Assembly (NCBI GenBank): GCA_009602735.1
Contig: WELA01003054.1
Span: 582,966 to 620,939, forward strand
Direction: 5' to 3'
Source: Mesotaenium endlicherianum
Lineage: Eukaryota; Streptophyta; Zygnematophyceae; Zygnematales; Mesotaeniaceae
Length of the DNA: 37,974 bases
The number at the start of each line of letters is the position of its first letter. The stretch's first letter is position 1. Under the pieces are notes generated by a model that made no database searches, was not told the DNA's origin, and worked only from the letters and a program-made list of their open reading frames with translations. Below, piece by piece: positions 20,461-29,057 of this stretch. A program made the translations under genes and the position numbers.

Positions 20461-20870
20461 TTCACACGCGCAAGAAGAGAGCAGGTAGCGCCACATGGCG
20501 TCATCAGCTCCCTCGCCTGAGGAACTCCACGCGCGCAGGCGGAAGGAGAGGCAGTGGCACGCAGGCAGACGGGATTTGAAGTGTGCTATTTACATTTCGA
20601 TTTCTTTCCTTAATCATCTCATGAGGGGCTTCACTCTGCCAGGCGAAGGAGGTCACAGCAGCACGCATATTCTGTTCGTGTTGTACATTCATCTGAGTTT
20701 CATGCGCACAAGAAGAAGAAGCCCCAGTAGCATGCGCACGGACAGGGTTGCATTGCACTCCCTCAACTCGGACTTCCTTCCTTCTTCGGAGGAGCTTCAA
20801 GCGCGCGAAAGAAGAACAACAACGGGTAGTCGTTGTAGCATGGGCACACAAACAGAAGATGCCGCGTTAC
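20400..20870. repeat. Degenerate tandem repeat block
   Basis: Diverged copies share gtagcg-t/c-cacatggcgtc, tccctc-tcctgaggggcttcac and gcgcgcaagaagag words. The first two copies (about 20405-20484 and 20485-20555) are clear. Later copies (about 20620-20730 and 20705-20850) are weaker and interrupted. Confidence 0.6.
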
Positions 20871-21039
20871 GTTTTTTCCAAGTCGAGGGAAAGCCCCATG
20901 CTGAGTTGTGCGATTCCAAGACATGAACAGGGTGAAGTGAAAGGCCGGTTGGGAGGCCCTACGCGTATTAAGCGTATGCACACGGATCGTCAACGTGCAT
21001 GAGATTGTGCGCAGTCGGAATTGTGTGGTGTGCAAGGTT

Positions 21040-21165
21040 TTGGGAATGTGTGTGTGCGTGTGTGTGTCTGTGGGCGAGATTCTGTGAATGTGTGTGCGTG
21101 CACGCGTGCATGCATGTGTGTGTGTTTGTGCGTGTGTGTGTGCGCGCGCGCACGTGCGTGTGGTC
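21040..21165. repeat. GT-rich microsatellite
   Basis: Interrupted (GT)n with GTGC variants, including two copies of a longer unit around gattctgtgaatgtgtgtg and ggttttgggaatgtgtgtg. It ends in a (GC)n run at about 21142-21151. Confidence 0.85.
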
Positions 21166-21269
21166 ACGTAGAGCGGGCATTCAAATTTCGGCCCCCAGTC
21201 AGGCGCAAGTTGCAACCAGCACCCCCTCCAACTTAAGTCCTACATCGCATGCTGAGCTAGACCGCCCTT

Positions 21270-21545
21270 GCTGAAACCCTAAACCGAACAGCGAGCTCAG
21301 GGCCTTGGCCAGCCAGTTCGCATAGCCATGGGACAAAAGGGCAGCTTGAAACCCCCCCCCCTAAATCCCACCAACCCCCTCCCACCGGGGGCCCCTAAGT
21401 TCTAAACCCTAGTTCTAACCCTAAAACCAACACCCTGCTTCTTCCAACCTATCGACCTTGTAAGCAGCCCTGTTCTGATCTTTGGGCCCACAAGCCTTCT
21501 TTGAAAAACCTTAGCCCTAATCCTAGCCCTAAACCTAATCCTGAC
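21270..21545. repeat. Degenerate telomere-like CCCTAAA motif cluster
   Basis: Repeated but non-tandem plant-telomere-type words: aaaccctaaacc (about 21273), taaaccctag (about 21403), taaccctaaaacc (about 21416) and ccctaatcctagccctaaa (about 21514). The spacing is irregular, so this is a cluster of telo-box-like words rather than a telomere array. Confidence 0.55.
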
Positions 21546-21999
21546 AACCACAAGCCCCGCTTGGCATCCTTACACCCCGCGCTACCCCAAGCACCCTTTG
21601 AACTTGAAACACGCAGGATGGACGCGCGGCGACACGTGACAAGTGACACGTGGCAGCGCCCGCCCCACAGAGGACACGTGGCACCCTGCGAGCGCACGCA
21701 CGCCACCTACCTGGGCCTTGCTGGCAAAGGCGCAATCTTCTTGTGCGCAATCCACACGTGCTCACGGTTGGAGTTGTAGATGTGAAGTTGTACGCTGCAC
21801 GCGGCGCAAGCCAGCACACACATGCGCATGCATGCGCTCGCGTCATTGTGTGAGAAGAAGGATGTGGCATGCAGATTCCCACGAAGTCAGAGTGGACGCT
21901 GCATGCAGCAACTGCCATGCAGCACTCACACGCCCATGCGTGTGTCGTTGACGTCAGCAGGGTGCAGCACGCCAGTGCCCACACACTCTCCTACATTGC

Positions 22000-22007
22000 T
22001 ACACACA

Positions 22008-22048
<41 letters not shown>

Positions 22049-22050
22049 AC
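22000..22050. repeat. (CA)n microsatellite
   Basis: About 40 bp of acac with one tac interruption, followed by gcacacagacagac. Confidence 0.95.
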
Positions 22051-22206
22051 AGACCCACCCTCCCTCCCTCAGCCCCCCACTCACTCATCCCGTGAGAGCT
22101 GACGCTGCATCCAGCGCAAGCACACACAGGTATGTGCGCTGTGCAAGTGTCTGCAAAATGCAGCACGCACGCACCAACACACTCTGTCACACGCGCGCCC
22201 GCACTC

Positions 22207-22212
22207 ACACGC

Positions 22213-22264
<52 letters not shown>

Positions 22265-22276
22265 GTGCACACAGAC
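22207..22276. repeat. Compound (CA)n-(CG)n microsatellite
   Basis: About 40 bp of (CA)n runs directly into (GC)n of about 16 bp and then gtgcacac. The alternating purine-pyrimidine tract is long. The ORFs that cross it are low-complexity artefacts. Confidence 0.95.
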
Positions 22277-22379
22277 AAACACACACATGCGCGCGCGCAG
22301 AGGGTGTTGTTGGCACTTGTGCAAAAGCGCGAATGCGTGCTCACGTGTCCGGATGTGGCTACATGTGAGCGTGTGTGAA

Positions 22380-22570
22380 GATGCATGAGCGCATGCACAT
22401 GTGTGTGTGTGCGTGTGTGTGTGTGCTTTGTGCGTGCACATGCGCATGTCTGTGTTGTACGTGCAGAGTGTGTGAGCACAAGCCCCGAGCACACATGCAT
22501 GCATATGCAGGTGCACATATGATGCATGCACGCGCGCGCTCAGGTGTGAGCGTGCGCATGTGGCCGCGTG
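22380..22570. repeat. GT/GC-rich purine-pyrimidine alternating stretch
   Basis: Dense gtgtgc, gcatgc and gcgcgc words, including (GT)n at about 22398-22425. No gene was recognised. Confidence 0.7.
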
Positions 22571-22809
22571 CGTATACGTGCAAAAATACATGCCAGTGCA
22601 AGCGGGCGGGCTTGCAGCTGGCGGCACCTGCTCTTGCCAGCTGTGAAACCGTGGAGGTCGAGCATCTAATACAGCCCTAAGGGGTGACCACCGTTTGCCT
22701 CCTGCTGCGGTCCCCCCCCCCCTCTGATCCTCACCCTCACAGGCCTTCTCTATTTCTTGCCTCCCTGTGTCCCCACCCCCAACACCACCCCCACCCCTAC
22801 CCCCACCCT

Positions 22810-23756
22810 CACTCCCTCCTCTCCTGCTCTTGCTCCTGCTTCCCCCTTCTCCTCCGGCTTCTGCTTCTGCTCCTGCTCCTGCTGCCGGAGCTGCTGAATC
22901 TCCTCCTGCTCCTGCGTCGTCCTTTGGATGAAGAGAATCAACAGCAGCGCTTGACCCCCTCTCATCTGCGGGGGGCGTAAGAGTGGGGAGGGGGGAGAGG
23001 GGGAGAAGGAGGAGAAGAGGAGGGGAGAATGGTGGGGAGAAAGAAAGGCAAGGAGAGGGGAGAGGAAGGAGATAAAGAAGGAGGAGGAGGAGGACGAGTC
23101 GCAGCAGCAGCAGGAGTTGCGGTAGCGTGGGGGGGAGCGTGAGATGGAGGAGAAGGGAGGGGAGGGAGACGAGAGCAAGGAGAGGAGGGAGCAGCACAAA
23201 AAGGAGAGAGGGAGAGGAGAGGATGCGTGGTGTGGGCGCCGGCTCCTGCCGGCCCCTGCTTGGCTTGCTCCTCGGGGGGAGCCGTGCCAGCTGGCGCCTC
23301 GTGAGCGCGGGGCGCGGGGGGGGCCCGTGTCGTCTGTCCCCCGCCGGCCTTCCATGAGGTGGCGCAGCGAGGTGGCGATCGACTGCGGTGCTGCCCTTGC
23401 CGCCTGCCACAGCTGCGAGACAGAAGGAAACGACCCTGCCGCCCACGATGAGCAGACAGTGAGCTCTCGCCCTGCTGCCCCTGCAGCCTCCCCCACTCCC
23501 CTCCCGCTGACACCTGGACCGTTGCCGCCGGCGCCTCTGCTGCCGGCGCCAGCTGTGGGCCTCACCCCTCCGCTGCCGCCCACTTTGCCAGAGGCTCTGC
23601 CACCTGGCAACTGCGGCCGGGGCGGGGGGGCCTGCGCGCCCGCGTGCGGCTGTGCGGCTCGGACAAAGGCTCGCCATTGGGATTGAGCTCGTGCCAGAGA
23701 TCCACGAGCAGCATGGCCGTGCTCCGGACGGCCGCCATCAGCGAGCTCCTCGTCAC
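22810..23756 (-). CDS. Possible exons of an unidentified minus-strand gene
   Basis: Three blocks, each after a good acceptor and all in phase 0 (rough ends). X1, about 23756-23604, follows catccacag and reads VTRSSLMAAVRSTAMLLVDL then WHELNPNGEPL. X2, from 23412, follows a ttccttctgtctcgcag acceptor and reads LWQAARAAPQSIATSLRHLM then EGRRGTDD. X3, 22965 to about 22810, follows a long polypyrimidine tract and reads MRGGQALLLILFIQRTTQEQ followed by a Gln/Glu-rich helix. X1 and X2 look like amphipathic helices. X3 begins with a hydrophobic stretch followed by likely coiled coil. I do not recognise the family. The donor sites are not convincing, and no GT is visible soon after X2. The gap at 23848 prevents tracing upstream exons. 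The coding signal could be chance in GC-rich DNA. Confidence 0.33.
22980..23222. repeat. Long polypurine (GGA/GAA) tract
   Basis: About 240 bp made almost entirely of G and A on the plus strand (ggggaggggggagagg, gaggaggaggagg and similar), with one cgagtcgcagcag interruption. On the minus strand it is a polypyrimidine tract immediately before the acceptor of putative exon X3. Confidence 0.9.
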
Positions 23757-23847
23757 CTGTGGATGCGACAGGTGGCACCAGGTGGCACCGTGTCATGCCA
23801 GGTGGCGGGGGCAGGCGGGTAGGGGTAGAAGGTAGGTGGAGGGGGGG

Positions 23848-23879
23848 NNNNNNNNNNNNNNNNNNNNNNNNNNNNNNNN
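23848..23879. other. Assembly gap (32 N)
   Basis: A run of N. The sequence on its left (gaaggtaggtggaggggggg) is repeated directly on its right, so the gap may be an unclosed overlap. A single N is also present at 24732. Confidence 0.97.
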
Positions 23880-25050
23880 GAAGGTAGGTGGAGGGGGGGG
23901 GGAGGGGAGGGGGCAATGGGGAGGACTGACAAGAGAACCTGAACCAGCTGACTACCCCGCCCCTAAAGCAGGACCCTCCGGCAAACGATATAGTACCTGT
24001 CAAGTGTTGCAGACGGCCCCCACCGACACACGCAGCGATCATCATGCCCCACATCTGCAAAACCCCGGTGGCTCAGTTGGCAAGGGGCTTCCTTTGTCCC
24101 GCAAGCGTACAACACATGCGTGCGTGCGGGCACGCGCACGTGCAGGCGCGTGTGCGTGCGCTCGAAAGTCTTTCAGGTCTCGCAGACCGCGGGGGAGGGA
24201 GAAAACCTCTCGCATCAATTTTGTGAAAACGCTCACTAGAAACTACTGCCGGCAAACGCGAGAGCGCGTGCTGGCGGATTGAGATGGGGACTCAGGGTGG
24301 AGGCCCGAGAATGAGGGTTTTGGAGTTAAGCCACGGGGTGAAATGTTTGCCCCAAGCAGCAGTCGCTCCTTCACCAGCCGGCTTCCTGCCAGCTCCCTCT
24401 CCCTCTACTGTACCCCTCTGCACTGCTCTGCTCTGCTCTGGCTGCCTGCCCCACCGGCGTGTGCGCTTAAAGACGCCGTCCAACGCCTGCCGTGGAACCT
24501 GCCAGCAGTCTTGTGTTTTTCACATGCCTTGTATGACAGCAAAGCACTTTCCGCACACTTTTGACTGCCCGGAATGCGCGCTGAGGGGTGGGGGCGGATG
24601 ATGTGGGTGACAGGAGATATAGCGCCACATGAACACACTTTTTCTGAATCAGAATTACAATCCCGCCGAGCTGCCAGCCATCTGTTGGACGTGGACGGAA
24701 CCTCTTTGTCCCCCTCCCCCCTCCCCCCTCCNCTCAATGAACGCACGCGTCGATGAGCGTGGTGTATGTCCTCTGCGGGCGCGAGGGGAGTGTCCAGGCT
24801 CGCGTGTCAGGGCCCGGAGGAGGAGGCCCCGCACTCAGAGGGCGCACACTCACCAAACAGCAGCAGTGCCTGCCTGGCAGCTGCACCGATCCCGCAGCCC
24901 GCGGCAAGTTCAAGGTTTAGGGTATGAGATTGATTTCAGAGGAGGCAAATCAAGAAGTGGGCATTACGGTGCGGGGCTTTTAGGGTTCCCCATCAGCCGA
25001 GGCAGTTTCACTCAAAGGGGGACGGGCTCTCTGTGGAGGCAGTGAGATCG
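23880..25050. other. Gene-poor GC-rich stretch
   Basis: Short open frames on both strands, none with a recognised domain. Two look slightly protein-like without a match: SRINFVKTLTRNYCRQTRERV at about 24205-24280 (+), and a Cys-rich frame ending at about 24601 (+). A telomere-like ggtttaggg lies at about 24914. Confidence 0.4.
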
Positions 25051-25054
25051 TCGA

Positions 25055-25202
25055 CAGACAGGCAGGCAGGCAGGCAGGCAGAGACAGACAGGCAGGCAGA
25101 GACGGACAGGCAGACAGGCAGTCAGATAGGCAGGCAGGCAGGCAGATAGATAGAAAAGCAGACAGGCACGCAGGCAGGAAGAGAAGCGGGCGGGCAGGCA
25201 GG
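25055..25202. repeat. GGCA/GACA tetranucleotide array
   Basis: About 150 bp of (ggca)n with agaca and gata variants, starting agacaggcaggcaggc and ending cgggcaggcaggggg. It lies in the intron just after the cysteine-rich exon. Confidence 0.9.
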
Positions 25203-25208
25203 GGGTAC

Positions 25209-25415
25209 CTGCGCAGCAGATGCCCCCGGGGCACGAGGGGTCGTACGTGCACGAGCACTTGTTGGCACTGGCCGCGCATTTTCCGTCGGCGCAGCAGTAT
25301 GGCAGGTTACGGGGGCACGCCAGCTGGCGGTTTGCAAGCGTGCGGCAGTCCTTGCACACTTGGCGGCCATTCACAAACACGCCGTTGCTGCACAGGCCGC
25401 GCACCATGCTGCTGC
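25209..25415 (-). CDS. Cysteine-rich module, symmetric 207-bp exon (unidentified protein)
   Basis: On the minus strand the exon runs from acceptor ctccgcag (exon start 25415) to donor GCAG/gtaccc (exon end 25209). It starts and ends in phase 1, so its 207 bp can be inserted or repeated without shifting the frame. It encodes about 69 residues with 12 cysteines: LCSNG, VCKDC, RQLACP, YCCADGKC, NKCSC and SCPGGICC. The spacing, with CC pairs and a CxC, suggests a small disulfide-rich extracellular domain. I do not recognise it as a named family; granulin-like or other secreted Cys-rich repeats are possible. A related module lies 0.4-0.6 kb upstream in the same gene orientation (25791-26007). No signal peptide or gene ends were found. 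Confidence 0.6.
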
Positions 25416-25515
25416 CTGCGGAGCAAATGATCCAGGGGTAGGGCAGCAATTCACGAGTTAAAATACATTATAAGTATCAACATGTGCACACAAATTCCAA
25501 GCTTCAAGTATGAAA

Positions 25516-25547
<32 letters not shown>

Positions 25548-25790
25548 ACACACACGTGCGCACACACACACACACGCATGCACACGCGCGCATGTGAGAA
25601 CCAGAACATGTAACAAGAGCACACTCATACACACACGCACGCGCCCACTCCAAAGGATGCACCAGATGTACTCATTGAACGCGCAGACATGCACGAGAAC
25701 GAGAAGAAGCACTTAAGAAACAAGGGCAAGGGTCCAGGGAAGAAGCAAGTGACCATCTTTACCGGCTGCAGCTTATCTTGCTTCAATCTC
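25416..25790. other. Intron-like spacer with CA microsatellite
   Basis: Lies between the two cysteine-rich modules. It contains (CA)n with CACGTGCG variants at about 25515-25580. No other feature was recognised. Confidence 0.6.
25515..25580. repeat. (CA)n microsatellite with cacgtgcg interruptions
   Basis: Three (ca)n runs separated by cgtgcg, followed by gcatgcacacgcgcgcatg. Confidence 0.92.
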
Positions 25791-26007
25791 TGCAGCAAAA
25801 GTAGGCGAGGCAGTCGTAGGTGGCGCCACATGCAGGAGCACCGGCCGGCCAACACCTGACAGGTGCCGTCGCTGCAGCGCAAGCTGGCGCTTGCAGGGCA
25901 CGCCAGCTGTTGCGCGGGGAAGCCCGTGCAGTCCTTGCACACCCGCTTGCCGCCCGCAAAGGGCGCAGGGGCGCAGTGGCTGCACTTGTAGGCGTCGCCT
26001 CCGCCAG
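25791..26007 (-). pseudogene. Second cysteine-rich module, decayed
   Basis: On the minus strand, after an acceptor gctgag at 26009-26008, the phase-1 frame reads GGDAYKCSHC, RVCKDC, QQLACP, RCSDGTC and GRCSC, aligning with the 25209-25415 module. After CSC the frame is lost. The expected TYDxxCxxxxCC block is present one base out of frame as ATYDCLAYFCC. The expected GT donor after the final CC is absent (agagatt instead). So this copy carries a +1 frameshift and a lost splice site, unless the assembly has an error. The acceptor region is itself a 17-bp tandem duplication (ccagctcagcaggatcg, about 26005-26038). Confidence 0.55.
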
Positions 26008-26039
26008 CTCAGCAGGATCGCCAGCTCAGCAGAATCGCG

Positions 26040-28900
26040 ACACAATTGTGAGAATGGAGTAGGAGAGTTGCATGAGTGACCAAAGAGACTTAAAAAGAAC
26101 CAGATTATGTGTACACGTATGTGCTGTGGTCCAGTAGACGTCAGATTTTGCACACAATATATACCATGAATATACACACTGCACAAATGCATTCATGTGA
26201 AGACATGTATCTCACGAAATATGTGATGTCTGATATATACTATTGACGTGGAGAATGATATGTAAAAGCGTGATGCTTTTCGTCTTAATGTTCTTTACGC
26301 AGGACAGAAAGTTGGTCAAAAAGGCCGCATGAGGCGATGCATGTGCCGCATAGGCGACGACGTGGAGAGAGCGCACACAAGATATGAAGCGCAGACAAGA
26401 TTCGATGAGTATTCACCTTCTGCGAAGGATCTGCGGACTGATCGAGGGGTCATACTAGTTCAGCGTACTGACTTTGCAGCATGGAGCACGCGCCCAACAG
26501 GAGGAATCTGGCCACTAGAGAGTATTGTAGCAGCTGACGACAAGCACTACACGATCTCTTCCGTGCCCCCCCTCCCCCCTTTTGCTTTCTAACTGCCTTC
26601 TCCTCTGGACCCTGGACCCTCATCAAGCAGCATGCTCACAACGACTGGAACTGTTTCAATGCTTGTGCCTCACCAAGTGCTGCTTTGCTTCTGATGCCAG
26701 CCATAGAATCGAAATGCACACAGTTAGAATGCCAAGACTTCTATGCCTGGTTGAAGCGGCAGCCGACTCCAAATTGCCCCAGGAGGAAAATGCCAGCAGG
26801 CGTGAACCGTTCCAGATGCTCAGAGAGAGCAGAGGCACGCGCGCCTAGTGCTGACTGGTATACGTGGAGCGCAGGATCGAAGCCCTCCCACTCCCCTCGT
26901 CTCTCCCTCCGCCTCCCCCTCCCTCTCTGTGTGTGATACTTGGTCACTGCCCCGCAATGCTGGCTGGCTGACTAAGGGCCAAAACCCTGCACCAAAGGCT
27001 CTTCTACCCCGCCCCTCCCGTCCAGACGTGCGCGGGGCATCGGCCCCATCAGCCCTGCCAGCCCTGTCAGCCAGAAAAGCAGCATGCGCCCAGGCTTGAC
27101 TGACTCCAGCAGAGGCGAGTCCAGCAGAAGAAGGGGCGAGGGGCGGGGGAGCGGGGGGGGGGAGTGGGTCAAGTGAGCTTTTTGAAGATGTGCGGAGAAG
27201 CCTGAAGGTGAAGAGGTGCAAGCGGGAGTATTCCCAGGAGGGAGGACCCCCAAAGCATGCGACATGTAATTTCCATGCTTAGTGAGAAACAAGATTTGGA
27301 GTGGCATGAGTGTATACCATAATTCAACATGTCGTGATATAAGTACAGTCAGGTCTAGTATAAGAAGGGAGTGATAGTGCAACAATTCATTTGCACAATG
27401 AAGTCTACAAAATTGCTTGGACATTGCTTCTACATTAGGATAATATATTATTACCAATAATTAAACCGAAACATTGTAGAGACTAAAACTAGCTACAGCG
27501 ACCGTGATTCCTAGACATAGAATCTAGTAAAAAATATACTAGCTCTTGCGAAGGGCATGTACCCGCCCCACCCAACCGGCCACCACGCCCACTCTCGTGC
27601 TCGTCAGTCCCCTGACCTTACCCCACAGGCCATCTCCTCGCCCCGGCCCCCGCCCCTGCCGAGGGTGATATAGTTTCGTGCTTTACTTGCATTGAAGGTT
27701 AGTTTCTGCCCTATGTCTAAAAAGTTTCCACGAAATATGTCCCCCGGAATGTCGGGTGGTTCCGACGGAGGTTTGATAAAAATTCTTTGCAAGGACGACG
27801 CAAAGACGTAAAGGACACAATTGACAAAGGTCGACAACCTGCCACGTGGTTACTACTATATGGTTTTCCCATGGTCGACAGTGCGCCGGCCAACGTGGTT
27901 TCTAGTGTCGAGATATCGACCTCGCCATGCCGAGTAAATGACTACTTAATAATCTCTACCCCAAACAGCTGGTTCGGGGCTGGTTTGGGAGGTTAAGCAT
28001 CCGGGCAATATCACGCGCTCGAGTGTGTTCACCGCGCAAAATTGCTGATTGAAGCAGGATTGAAGCAGAAACCTGAATCACGTGACACATCATACAGCAT
28101 CAAACAGCGTCCAGTACAGCCCAGTACAAAGGTCCATGCCAGTCCATACGCATGTCGAGACTCCATAGGACACAAAAAGGACACACTGATCTATATCCTA
28201 TATCCGTCCACAACTTATCCAACACATGCACGCGGATCTTCGAAGTTTGGCCTCTGTCTAAGTGTAATATCGTCTCTCTTCAATCTTGCCTGCTCTTGCC
28301 TATTGCGACTGCCTGCCATGCGGGCTGTGGCCTGCCTGTGCCTGCCTATCTTTGTTGTGGACGCTTCTGTCTTGCTGCACTGTCAAATTAATTTTTGAAC
28401 ATAGTGGACTCCGCGCCACACAGCGCGTGCGATGAAATCCAAAAATGTAGGTGAACGCTAGATCACATCATTTTTGAGCTGTATCACGGTCGACACCAAG
28501 GTTCGTTTTAGGCTCGGGTTTTTTTGTGCACCGACAGGCAGAGCCTCCGTCTGAGTCTCCAAAGATGTTGGAGCTGGTAGTCCAGCAGGCAAAACGGACC
28601 AAACCAGACCACACTGGAGCACCATATAATGGAGTCGATTTGCTCGAGAGCACAGCAGTTATAATTGTCTCGGTCTCGAACACCTCGATCAACCTAGAGC
28701 TTTGAGCGGCTCTTCTTAAGCACTCGAGTACGCTCTGCCAGTATAAGTTTCACGCGCACACTCGATTTCGCCTTCCGCTTCCCTCATAGTTGAAACCCAA
28801 CAGAGAGCTTACAACATATATATACCAGTCTATAGCTCCTTATACCTTTGAGTGTGCTCACTCTTCAAGAGGCAAAGGATTTCTTGAGCAGACCATACTC
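26040..28900. other. Intergenic stretch upstream of the STP gene
   Basis: Mixed composition with AT-rich parts at about 26.1-26.3 and 27.25-27.55 kb. Short open frames on both strands (for example 26329-26592 plus and 26972-27457 minus) show no recognised domain. I see no RNA gene or mobile element. Confidence 0.5.
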
Positions 28901-28912
28901 TTAGTCCTTGTC

Positions 28913-28920
28913 CTATATAG
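28913..28920 (+). promoter_or_regulatory. Candidate TATA box of the STP gene
   Basis: ctatatag about 140 bp before the ATG, in a tcctatatagaggg context typical of plant TATA boxes. A second candidate, catatatatacc, lies at about 28815-28826. The transcription start was not determined. Confidence 0.4.
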
Positions 28921-29057
28921 AGGGCTATCAAGTCTGTGAGGATATTCACTAGTGCTCTTGTTCATAATCCTCATCAAAACAAGCTTCACTCAAAAAAACA
29001 AAACAATCTTCTTGCCTTTTTTAGCCTGAAAACCAAGAGCTCGTGTTATACAGAAAA

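Noticed and set aside
21999..22276. Possible CRISPR-like or regular array
   Set aside because: The repeats are simple dinucleotides without spacers, and the genome is eukaryotic.
22205..23677. Long minus-strand open frame of 490 codons
   Set aside because: Most of it is translation of CA/GT microsatellites and a polypyrimidine tract. The likely coding blocks here are in other frames.
24066..24125. tRNA-like stretch (ggtggctcagttggcaagg resembles a D-arm)
   Set aside because: No matching T-arm with GGTTCGAATCC-type sequence and no acceptor-stem pairing follows at tRNA distance.
25012..25208. Cys/Leu/Pro-rich tail continuing the cysteine module frame to 25012
   Set aside because: It lies past a good GT donor and is a translation of the GGCA tetranucleotide array, so it is an intron.
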